Shown here one piece after another: positions 7,971 to 15,138 of a stretch of 64,000 bases of DNA. The translations under genes and the position numbers were made by a program. The notes beneath the pieces are model-generated. The model was not told where the DNA came from. It saw only the letters and a list, made by a program, of their open reading frames with translations, and did no database searches. The stretch is from CAZWKX01 sp964633975. GTDB lineage: Bacteria > Actinomycetota > Acidimicrobiia > Spongiisociales > UBA11373. How positions within the stretch are numbered: position 1 is the stretch's first letter; the number at the start of each line of letters is the position of its first letter. The DNA lies in contig CAZWKX010000003.1 of NCBI GenBank assembly GCA_964633975.1, positions 1-64,000 on the forward strand, written 5' to 3'.

Positions 7971-9040
7971 TAGATCAGGACTCGTGCCGCCCAGCCCACC
8001 GCGTCTCCGAGTTCCACCAGGGTGGGCAGGGTCTCCGCGTCGTCCCAGAGGTGGGACAGGGCGTCCTCGCCCCAGCGGTCGGCGACTTCGTTGCAGAAGG
8101 TGGTGCCGAGGCGGTAGCGGTGGTGCTCGATGTCGAGGCCGAGCATTCGCTGGAGCATCTGTTCCCCCGGAGAGGGCTCGGCGCGGCGTCGGTCGATAGC
8201 TTCGCGCAGCCGCGGCGCCTCGGGGATAAGGCCGGGGGCGGCGCGGTCGACGAGCCACTCCGCGTAGCCCTCCATGACGGCCATGAGCGCCTGGAGGCGC
8301 GCCAGGATGCTCGCGCTCAGGTCGCCGGCGATCAGGCCGCTGAGTGATGCGGGATCTTCGAGGAGGCGCTGCACTTCCGATGGATCCTGCAACGCCTCGA
8401 GGCGCTCGTCGAGGCCTTCAGGGTCCAGGTGCAGACTGGCGACGTAGTCGGCGACAAGGATTTCGATGTGTCCCGTCACCCAGGGGACGGAGAGCTCCGC
8501 GTGGTGTGTGACCTCGTGGAGGGCGAGCCACAGGCGTGTCTGGCGTATGTCGAGCCCGTGGTCGGCGGCGAAGGCGTCCACGTTGGGCACCACGTAGCAG
8601 ATCTCGCCGCCGACGACCGGCAAACCCACATCGAACTGTCCCAGCACGCGCTGGCTCATCGCTCCGGCCATGCTCCCCATCTGCATGCCCAGCAGGGCCG
8701 GTCCCAGCGACTGGAGCACGGGATCGGCGGAAACCTGGGGTCCCACCGACATCTTCTCGGCCAAGGGCTCGGCCAGGTAGTAGAAGGCCTCCACGTTCTC
8801 GGACGCCCACGTGCGGCGGTCCACCGAGCTTGTCGGTCCCGGGATGGGCTCGAGCGGGGAGGCCGCGGCGACGCGTATCGCGGCCGTGTTCGTGAGCTCC
8901 TCGAACTCCTCGGCCACCCAAGGCTCTACGGGCTCCGGGGCGCCGGCGATGCTGCCTGCGATCTCGGCGGCGAGCCGCCAGTTGACCGGTCCGCTGGACT
9001 GAAGGAGATCCCGAAGCCGATCGAAGATGTTGTCGGTCAC
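7970..9040 (-). CDS. Zinc-dependent metalloprotease-like protein (DUF2342, F420-associated family)
   Basis: A 356-residue soluble protein with a zincin signature HEVTHHAE (His175, Glu176, His179) and a following Glu in the GHIEILVADYV helix. The overall pattern, from MFDRLRDLL-like N-terminus to the C-terminal SHLWDD segment, matches the actinobacterial family sometimes named as coenzyme-F420-biosynthesis-associated or putative hydrolase. The biochemical role of that family is not established. The start is a GTG at 9040 overlapping the HtrA stop as GTGA, so the two proteins are translationally coupled. No signal peptide is seen, so it should be cytoplasmic, while its operon partner is membrane anchored. 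Confidence 0.8.
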   Translation of the reverse strand: MTDNIFDRLRDLLQSSGPVNWRLAAEIAGSIAGAPEPVEPWVAEEFEELTNTAAIRVAAASPLEPIPGPTSSVDRRTWASENVEAFYYLAEPLAEKMSVGPQVSADPVLQSLGPALLGMQMGSMAGAMSQRVLGQFDVGLPVVGGEICYVVPNVDAFAADHGLDIRQTRLWLALHEVTHHAELSVPWVTGHIEILVADYVASLHLDPEGLDERLEALQDPSEVQRLLEDPASLSGLIAGDLSASILARLQALMAVMEGYAEWLVDRAAPGLIPEAPRLREAIDRRRAEPSPGEQMLQRMLGLDIEHHRYRLGTTFCNEVADRWGEDALSHLWDDAETLPTLVELGDAVGWAARVLI

Positions 9041-10308
9041 ACTCCCTCCGGACGATCCAGCAGGGTGACGCTGAGCACCGAGACACGGCCCGAGTGCATG
9101 ATCTCCAGCTCGGTGGTGTCGCCGACGCGATAGAAGCGGAGGAGCACGACCAGCTGCTCCATTGTGGTCAGCGGGGTTCCGTCGAGGGCCAGGAGGATGT
9201 CGTCCACGGCGAGGCCGGCGACTTCGGCGGCGCTCCCGGGAACAATCTCGGCTACCTCGACTCCGGCCGGGATGGTGGCGCCGTCTGCGGCCAACTCAAA
9301 ATGGGTGGTGCCGGTGATGCCGAGGAACGGATGGCTGGCCACACCGTTCTCGACGATGTCATTGGTGATGCGGACGACGAGCTCCACCGGGATGGCGAAG
9401 CCGAGACCTTCTGCTCCCACGTCGCTGACTCCGATGGCCGACGTGATCCCGATGAGCCTGCCTTGGCTGTCCACGAGAGCCCCTCCGCTGGAGCCCCTGG
9501 TGATGGGAGCATCGGTCTGCAGCATGCCGAACAACTCGGAATCGATGTCGGTCTGCACCCGGCGGTTGAACGCCGACACCACACCCACGGTCACCGAAGG
9601 CCCGCCCCCGAGCCCCAGAGGGCTGCCCACGGCTATGGCGGTGTCGCCGATCGACATGGCCTCGGTGGAGCCCAGCTCGATGGCGACGAGGTCGTGGGCG
9701 TCGATGCTCAGCACCGCCAGGTCGGTGAGGGCGTCCTCGCCGACTATCTCGGCGGGGTAGGTGCGGCCGTCGGCGAAGATCACGCGCACCTGTATGGCGC
9801 CGTCGACGACATGCTGGTTGGTGACGAGCAAGCCGGACTCATCGATGACCACGCCGGATCCGGAGCCGTCGGCGTAGAACTCGTCGCCGCCGGTGGCAGA
9901 CACCTCCACGGTGGCTATCGACGGGAGCACCTGCTGCGCCGCCGCCGCCGCCGCCGAGTTCTCGGCGGGGACGATCTGGGCGTCCGTCCGCGTGGTGACG
10001 GTGACAAGCGTTCTGGCTGACGGCTCTCGTTCGTTGTCGCCGAGCCACAGGACGAGTCCTGCCGTGAGAGCGGCACCCAGCACTCCAGAGACCACGCCGA
10101 CCGCCACAAAGCGCCAGGCGCTCGAACGACGCCCTCTCGGGGCCGTTGCTGTTGCCACGGAGCGGCCGCGTCGGATCGGCCGGCCGGTGTCGGCCGGAGA
10201 AACGGGCGCGCCGCCGGCAAACGGGTCCGGCGACGGTTCCGCCTCATCCGCACGTTGTGTCTCGGCGGATTCCGGAACGGAACCCGAGTCCCGAGTAGTG
10301 TCCGCCAT
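9037..10308 (-). CDS. Membrane-anchored HtrA/DegP-like serine protease with PDZ domain
   Basis: A 423-residue protein. A disordered, charged N-terminus of about 62 residues precedes one transmembrane helix (66-90), so the protease faces outward. The trypsin-like domain has His166 (TNQHVV), Asp196 (LTDLAV) and Ser274 (TRGSSGGAL), a complete triad. A C-terminal PDZ domain covers about residues 325-415. Such proteases degrade misfolded or signalling proteins outside the membrane. The start at 10308 is leaderless: TAGAAT (10321-10316) lies seven nucleotides upstream and overlaps the moaE start codon on the other strand. It is in an operon with the downstream zincin. Confidence 0.9.
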   Translation of the reverse strand: MADTTRDSGSVPESAETQRADEAEPSPDPFAGGAPVSPADTGRPIRRGRSVATATAPRGRRSSAWRFVAVGVVSGVLGAALTAGLVLWLGDNEREPSARTLVTVTTRTDAQIVPAENSAAAAAAQQVLPSIATVEVSATGGDEFYADGSGSGVVIDESGLLVTNQHVVDGAIQVRVIFADGRTYPAEIVGEDALTDLAVLSIDAHDLVAIELGSTEAMSIGDTAIAVGSPLGLGGGPSVTVGVVSAFNRRVQTDIDSELFGMLQTDAPITRGSSGGALVDSQGRLIGITSAIGVSDVGAEGLGFAIPVELVVRITNDIVENGVASHPFLGITGTTHFELAADGATIPAGVEVAEIVPGSAAEVAGLAVDDILLALDGTPLTTMEQLVVLLRFYRVGDTTELEIMHSGRVSVLSVTLLDRPEGV

Positions 10309-10321
10309 GTGGAGGATTCTA
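10296..10321. promoter_or_regulatory. Overlapping divergent promoters of HtrA and moaE
   Basis: The two start codons (10308 minus, 10321 plus) are only 12 bp apart. On the plus strand TAGTGT (10296-10301) and GGAGG (10311-10315) serve moaE. On the minus strand TAGAAT (10321-10316) lies seven nucleotides before the HtrA ATG. Each -10 element overlaps the coding start of the other gene, so RNA polymerase should occupy one promoter at a time. Confidence 0.5.
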
Positions 10322-10773
10322 TGGTTCCGGCTCTTCAAGCTGGTGACGACTTCATAGAGGTCTCGGAGACCCCCATCGGCGCCGCGCCTCTCCTCGCTGC
10401 CGTTGCCCACCCGAGATCTGGCGCCACGTGCTTGTTCTTGGGTACGGTGCGTGAGTATTCGCCGGGTCGTGAGGGTGTCACTCACCTCGAGTATGAGGCT
10501 TACAGCGAGACCATCGAGGAGAAGATCGGCGAGCTGGTGAATGAGGCCCGCCGCACATGGCCTTTGTGCCGGGCGGCGCTGGCGCACCGCCTCGGCCGCG
10601 TGCCGGTTGGGGAGATCTCTGTCGGGGTGGCGGTGAGCGCCCCGCATCGGGACGAGGCCTTCGCCGCGGCCCGGTTCCTCATCGACGAGGTGAAGGCCAA
10701 AGCGCCCATCTGGAAGAAGGAGCACTGGCCGGGTGGATCGGAGTGGGTCACGGAGCAGCCTGATGATCGTTGA
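10321..10773 (+). CDS. moaE: Molybdopterin synthase catalytic subunit MoaE
   Basis: A 150-residue cytoplasmic protein of normal MoaE length. The motifs GATCLFLGTVRE, LEYEAYSE and the C-terminal KAKAPIWKKEHWPGG are family hallmarks; the Lys residues of the last motif line the active site. MoaE, with thiocarboxylated MoaD, converts precursor Z to molybdopterin. No moaD or other cofactor gene is adjacent, so partners must lie elsewhere. The start is the ATG at 10321 with GGAGG six bases upstream; a longer in-frame reading would begin inside the divergent HtrA gene. Confidence 0.92.
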   Translation: MVPALQAGDDFIEVSETPIGAAPLLAAVAHPRSGATCLFLGTVREYSPGREGVTHLEYEAYSETIEEKIGELVNEARRTWPLCRAALAHRLGRVPVGEISVGVAVSAPHRDEAFAAARFLIDEVKAKAPIWKKEHWPGGSEWVTEQPDDR

Positions 10774-10780
10774 CCGGATG

Positions 10781-10810
10781 TTGCCCGCTTCCGGCTCCGT
10801 CTGGTTACAT
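10781..10810 (+). promoter_or_regulatory. Promoter of the solute-binding lipoprotein gene
   Basis: TTGCCC (10781-10786), an 18-bp spacer and TTACAT (10805-10810) precede the gene at 10848. An AGGAGG ribosome site lies at 10833-10838. Confidence 0.4.
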
Positions 10811-10847
10811 TGACGCTGCCATTGGGACTTCCAGGAGGGATCGGGAC

Positions 10848-12293
10848 ATGAGACGACGGCGATACCGCCTCGTGATCGGCGGTCTCTTGATCGCATTCGT
10901 CGCGGCAGCGTGCAGTGACAACGGAGCAGGAGGAGCCACGACCATCACCGCCGAAACCTCGACGACGCTGCTTCTGGTCACGACGACGACGCGGGCGGTC
11001 CCGGAGGTCTTCTTCGACGTCGGCGTCACCATGGAACCGTGTCCCGGCGAGGGCCACAACCCCGAGAACGGCTGCATCTTCTTGGGCATCGTCACGGATC
11101 TGAGTGATGGCCCCTTCCGCTGGCTCGCCATCCCGTACACCCAGGCACAGGAGGATTTCTGGCGCACCATCAACGAGGAGGGAGGCCTGGGCGGATTCGA
11201 CATCGCCATCACCGAAGAGACGACGGTGACGGATGCCCTTACCGACGCGGATCAGGTGGCCGGCTATGCCGCCATCGCCCCGAATATCGCCATGCTGGCG
11301 CAGTCGTTGGGAACCTCGCAGACGCTCGCCGCGCTGCCCGACTACCTGGAGGACAACACGGTGGCGGCTCCCATGTCCCGATGGTCGGGCTGGAGTTTCG
11401 ATGAGATCGACGACGGGGCCATCATCGAGGTCGGTGCGCCTTACTGCCTGGAAGCCATGACCGGGTTCGACTTCGTGGCGACCGAGCTGCTGCCCGGTGA
11501 GGAAGGTGAGGACGGTGAGGTGGCGGGGCCCGATTTCACCTACGCGATCGTGGCGTATCCCGATCTCTACGGTGCCGACTACGCTGCCGGAGTGCGCATC
11601 GCCGCAGCCAGGAACGGGCTTGGCAGCGAGAACCTGGTCGCCGACCTGCAGCAGGAGCCGGTGGCCACCGGAGGGGATGTGACCGCCGTGGTGGAGATCC
11701 TGGTGGACACGGAGCCCGACGTCGTCTTCCTCGCCACCGGCCCTGAGGAGGCCGAGCAGATCATCGGTGGCACCTACACCGGCGGGCATCAGACCGCCGT
11801 GTACATCGGTGCCGGGCCCTCCTGGCACCCAGAGGTGCTGTCTCAGGAGGCGCTGCTTCCCATCTTCGAGGCCTACTACTACAACACGACGCCTTGGGGC
11901 GCCTGGAACTACGACAGTGCCGGCCACGCCACGATGCGTGAAGTGGCGGAAGCCGCCGGGCGGGATCCAAACCCGGGGTACACGGCAGGTTGGATCTCAC
12001 AGTACGCGGTGAAGGCCGTGTTGGAGCAAGCGATCGAGAACCAGGACGTCACCAGGGACGATGGTGGCCTTCTGGCGGCGGTGGAGGAAGTGGAATCTGT
12101 CGATTTTGAGGGCATGCTGCCGGCGCGCTCGTATGCCGGCGACCCCAACGATGTTGTGGAGCGGGACATCATCATTCATGAGATCGACGCCATCGAGCCG
12201 GACGGCCTGAAGCAGAGGACTTCGCCCTACACCGGTCCGACGGCGAGCAGCTACGAGTACAACGAGGCTTGCTCGGTCCCGATCAACGAGTAG
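10848..12293 (+). CDS. Extracellular solute-binding lipoprotein, branched-chain amino-acid type (Peripla_BP_6-like)
   Basis: A 481-residue lipoprotein with basic start MRRRRYRL, hydrophobic core and lipobox VAAAC at about residues 16-20, followed by a Thr-rich linker. The mature part has the type I periplasmic-binding pattern: a first lobe with DALTDADQVAGYAAIAPN and a second lobe with PDVVFLATGPEEAEQIIGG. It looks like the binding component of a Liv-type ABC importer, but no permease or ATPase gene is nearby and the ligand is unknown. The ATG at 10848 is preferred because AGGAGG lies ten bases upstream and the signal begins there. Confidence 0.8.
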   Translation: MRRRRYRLVIGGLLIAFVAAACSDNGAGGATTITAETSTTLLLVTTTTRAVPEVFFDVGVTMEPCPGEGHNPENGCIFLGIVTDLSDGPFRWLAIPYTQAQEDFWRTINEEGGLGGFDIAITEETTVTDALTDADQVAGYAAIAPNIAMLAQSLGTSQTLAALPDYLEDNTVAAPMSRWSGWSFDEIDDGAIIEVGAPYCLEAMTGFDFVATELLPGEEGEDGEVAGPDFTYAIVAYPDLYGADYAAGVRIAAARNGLGSENLVADLQQEPVATGGDVTAVVEILVDTEPDVVFLATGPEEAEQIIGGTYTGGHQTAVYIGAGPSWHPEVLSQEALLPIFEAYYYNTTPWGAWNYDSAGHATMREVAEAAGRDPNPGYTAGWISQYAVKAVLEQAIENQDVTRDDGGLLAAVEEVESVDFEGMLPARSYAGDPNDVVERDIIIHEIDAIEPDGLKQRTSPYTGPTASSYEYNEACSVPINE

Positions 12294-12338
12294 AGGACTG
12301 CAGCTAGGCTCCCGGGGCCAGAGGCAAGGAGTACCGCC

Positions 12339-12914
12339 GTGACCGTTCCTGCTGTGATCTCCACCCGGCTTCTGCCCCGGACCCGGGTCACCACCATCGG
12401 TCTCGTGACGGGCTTTGCCCTGCTCACCGCTGCCGCGGCCTGGATTGAGATACCCCTGTGGTTCACTCCGGTGCCGATCACGGGGCAGACGTTCGCCGTG
12501 CTGCTCAGCGGTGCCGCACTGGGCTGGCGTGCAGGTGCGGCCAGCCAGAGTCTGTACCTGATGCTCGGGGCTCTGGGGCTGCCTTTCTTTCGTGGCGGAG
12601 TCGGGGGATGGCAAGTCGTCACCGGGGCCACCGGCGGCTACCTGGTCGGCTTCATCGTGTCGGCCGCCGTCGTCGGATACCTGGCCGAGCGGCAGCAGGA
12701 TCGTGCCGTGCGCACAGCCGTTCCCGCCTTCTTCGTGGGCAGCGTTGTCATATACGCCTTTGGCGTTCCGTGGCTGGCCGTTTCGTTGGGCCTGTCGGGC
12801 GCCGAGGCGCTGCGTCTGGGCCTGGTGCCGTTCATCGTCGGCGATCTCGTCAAGATTGTGCTGGCGGGCCTGGCGCTGCCCGCGGCATGGCGGCTCACCG
12901 ACCGCCGCGTCTAG
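12339..12914 (+). CDS. bioY: Biotin ECF transporter substrate-binding protein BioY
   Basis: A 191-residue integral membrane protein with about six helices. The BioY signatures GALGLPFFRGGVGGWQVVTG and GGYLVGF are present, which bind biotin. It starts at GTG 12339 after AAGGAG. BioY captures biotin and works alone at low rate or with an energy-coupling module (EcfAT or BioMN), none of which is encoded here. The stop codon sits at the centre of a 30-bp perfect palindrome that serves as terminator. No BirA operator is recognisable upstream. Confidence 0.93.
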   Translation: MTVPAVISTRLLPRTRVTTIGLVTGFALLTAAAAWIEIPLWFTPVPITGQTFAVLLSGAALGWRAGAASQSLYLMLGALGLPFFRGGVGGWQVVTGATGGYLVGFIVSAAVVGYLAERQQDRAVRTAVPAFFVGSVVIYAFGVPWLAVSLGLSGAEALRLGLVPFIVGDLVKIVLAGLALPAAWRLTDRRV

Positions 12915-12927
12915 ACGCGGCGGTCGG
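12898..12927. terminator. Perfect 30-bp palindrome containing the bioY stop codon
   Basis: Arms 12898-12911 and 12914-12927 are exact reverse complements around a central TA, and the TAG stop of bioY is in the centre. It lies between convergent genes (bioY and the DUF6159-like gene) and should terminate both ways. Confidence 0.75.
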
Positions 12928-12947
12928 CCTCAGCCCGGTCCCGGCTG

Positions 12948-13949
12948 CTACCTGGCACCCTCCCAAGGGTCGCCGGGCCGAGGCGGATCATCGGGTTTGT
13001 CCCACGGACCAGCCGGATCGCCCCACGAACCGGGGGGAGCTTCCCAGTGGTCGTCTGTGCTCTGGCGCCTGGTTCCGCCCGAGAACCCTCCGCCCGAGAA
13101 CCCCGGGGGAGACCGGAAGGAGCCTCCACCTTTGCCGGCGAAGGCCTGCCGCATGGCGGATTCGTCGAAGTATCCGGTCCCCTCGGCACCGACCGCGTAG
13201 CGGTACAGCGCCGTCTGGAAGATCCCGCTGAGGGCGGTCAGCACCAGGGACACGACGAGTATCCACAGCACCGCCAGGGCGAGCACACCGAAACCCGTCA
13301 CCTGACCGATGGCGAAAGCGCCTGCGGTGAGGAGGATGGCGGGTAGCACGAGCAGGAAGCCCAGCAAGCCGAAGCCCACCTGGGCGGCCACGTTCTCGCC
13401 CCATGTCTTCTTGAACAGGCTGCCCGATCGGCGGATCGCCTCGCCGACGCCCACGCCCTCGATGACCAGCACCGGCAGCACGAGGAAGGTCGCCAAGGTC
13501 CAGGCGATGCCGGCGATCCCGGCAACGATCCTGCCCAGCCAGCCGGAGCGTTCCTGTATCGAGCGCAGGATCATCGAGACCGTGGCCGACACCAGAGACC
13601 ACACGAAGATGCGGCTGATGTGCCTCAGGGCACCTGTGACCGCGCTGCCGACTGTTGGGTCACCGCCGTCGAGGCGCTCATTAGCGGCGTGTACCAGGGC
13701 TGCATTGAAGAAGATCGTGACGAAGGCTGCAGCAAGGTAGAAGGCGAACCCGAGCACCGCAAGGGTGGTCTTCGATTGCTGTTCGATGTTCGTCGTGTCG
13801 CCCGACAACACGATGGGCACCACAAAGGATGCGGCCACGACCAGCGTCACCAGAAAGGAGATCAGCGGCAGGGCGATGAGCTCCTTGTCAGCTTTCAGTA
13901 CCTCCCAGGAGGCGCGGGCCAGGCTCATGGTTTTGGCTATGCGTCCCAT
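12948..13949 (-). CDS. Multi-pass membrane protein, DUF6159-like
   Basis: A 333-residue protein with about six transmembrane helices: a pair near residues 27-50 and 70-95, one near 120, and three between 145 and 255. The C-terminal 65 residues are hydrophilic and rich in Gly, Pro and Trp-Asp (GFSGGGFSGG, PWDKPDDPPRPGDPW). The first line (MGRIAKTMSLARASWEVLKADKEL) resembles the actinobacterial DUF6159 family of unknown function. The start at 13949 is leaderless, with TACACT (13961-13956) six bases upstream. Much longer in-frame reading upstream runs antisense through the next gene and is not coding. Role unknown. Confidence 0.72.
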   Translation of the reverse strand: MGRIAKTMSLARASWEVLKADKELIALPLISFLVTLVVAASFVVPIVLSGDTTNIEQQSKTTLAVLGFAFYLAAAFVTIFFNAALVHAANERLDGGDPTVGSAVTGALRHISRIFVWSLVSATVSMILRSIQERSGWLGRIVAGIAGIAWTLATFLVLPVLVIEGVGVGEAIRRSGSLFKKTWGENVAAQVGFGLLGFLLVLPAILLTAGAFAIGQVTGFGVLALAVLWILVVSLVLTALSGIFQTALYRYAVGAEGTGYFDESAMRQAFAGKGGGSFRSPPGFSGGGFSGGTRRQSTDDHWEAPPGSWGDPAGPWDKPDDPPRPGDPWEGAR

Positions 13950-13955
13950 ATCGCA

Positions 13956-14003
13956 AGTGTACGAAGCGGATGCAGCTGGATACCGGCTTGTCGCCGGTAG
14001 CAT
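13956..14003. promoter_or_regulatory. Divergent pair of leaderless promoters
   Basis: TACACT (13961-13956, minus) is six bases before the ATG at 13949, and TAGCAT (13998-14003, plus) is nine bases before the ATG at 14013. Neither gene has a ribosome site, so both mRNAs are probably leaderless. Confidence 0.55.
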
Positions 14004-14012
14004 CGCTGTCCG

Positions 14013-15086
14013 ATGCACTTCACCGATCTGCCGGAGACCACCGAGCCGCAACGGCGGCCCCCGAGATGGCCTTTTGTCCTCGTTGCCGTGTTTATCTTCA
14101 TCGGCGCCGTCGTTGCCGTGCTCTGGCCCATCAAGATGCCCTTCTTCGCCATGTCGCCGGGTCCGGTGGAGGAAGTCGCGAACCTCATTGCCATTCACGA
14201 TGCCGATGTGTACGAGACCAACGGCGACTTCTATCTGCTGACGATTGGGCTGCGCGAGGTGAACGTCTTCGAATTCGTCGAAGCCCAGTTCGACGCCAGG
14301 GTCGACCTCTATCCCCGTGAGGATTTGCGGCCTCCCGGAGTCACCGAGGAGCAGGTGAGCCAGCAGAACAGGATCGCGATGGACGAATCCATCGACACCG
14401 CCCTCTATGTGGCCTTGGAGCGGCTCGGCTACGACGTCGGGTTTGTGGTCGACGGGGCCGTCATCACCGGCGTAGTCGAGGGGAGCCCTGCCGAAGGGGT
14501 GCTCGAGCCGGGTGACGTGATTCGGGAAGTGGAGGGTGTCCAGGTAGCCGACGGCGAGGCGTTCTTCAACACGGTGCAGCAGTACCCGATCGGGGACACC
14601 ATCACCCTCGCCGGGACCCGCAACGGAGAGCCGCTGAGCGTTGAGATCACGCTGGGAGTGCACCCCGAGCTCGAGGGGGCGCCGTTTGTCGGTGTCGCAT
14701 ACCAGGCGAACGTGGTCGACGTGGATCTGCCGGTAGACGTGACGATCGAGGCCGGCGGGATCGGCGGGCCCTCGGCAGGCATGATGTATGCCCTCACCTT
14801 GATGGATCTGCTCACCGAGGAGGACATGCTCAAGGGCCACATCGTCGCCGGCACGGGTGTCATCGGCTTTGACGAGTCCGTCGGTGCGATAGGCGGGGTT
14901 CGTCAGAAGGTCTATGGGGCTCGATCGGTCGGCGCCGAGTACGTCCTCGTCCCCGAGGCCAACTACGAGGACGCCGTCACCGCCGCAGGCGACGATATCG
15001 AGGTGGTGGCGGTGGGCACGCTGCAGGATGCCCTCGACTTCCTCGACTCTTTGGAGCCGGTCCCGGCGAACGTCGCCTTGAACTAG
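14013..15086 (+). CDS. Membrane-anchored PDZ/Lon-type (S16) serine protease, YlbL-like
   Basis: A 357-residue protein. One transmembrane helix at about 20-40 anchors an extracellular part. A PDZ domain (about 135-215) includes VVEGSPAEGVLEPGDVI. A Lon-like proteolytic domain follows with catalytic Ser254 in GGPSAGMMYALTL and Lys299 in GGVRQKVYGARSVGA, the Ser-Lys dyad of family S16. Known relatives (YlbL) act in envelope quality control or division checkpoints; the substrate here is unknown. It is the first of three same-strand genes with a DivIVA protein and UPF0182 downstream. Confidence 0.87.
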   Translation: MHFTDLPETTEPQRRPPRWPFVLVAVFIFIGAVVAVLWPIKMPFFAMSPGPVEEVANLIAIHDADVYETNGDFYLLTIGLREVNVFEFVEAQFDARVDLYPREDLRPPGVTEEQVSQQNRIAMDESIDTALYVALERLGYDVGFVVDGAVITGVVEGSPAEGVLEPGDVIREVEGVQVADGEAFFNTVQQYPIGDTITLAGTRNGEPLSVEITLGVHPELEGAPFVGVAYQANVVDVDLPVDVTIEAGGIGGPSAGMMYALTLMDLLTEEDMLKGHIVAGTGVIGFDESVGAIGGVRQKVYGARSVGAEYVLVPEANYEDAVTAAGDDIEVVAVGTLQDALDFLDSLEPVPANVALN

Positions 15087-15125
15087 GCCGCGCCGACGAT
15101 CCCGTGCAGCCGCCACTCGTGGCGG

Positions 15126-15131
15126 TATGGT
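15126..15131 (+). promoter_or_regulatory. -10 box setting the start of the DivIVA-domain gene
   Basis: TATGGT ends seven bases before the ATG at 15139 and overlaps an upstream in-frame ATG at 15127. A -10 box cannot lie inside its own transcript, so 15139 is the better start. Confidence 0.5.
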
Positions 15132-15138
15132 GCGGGCG

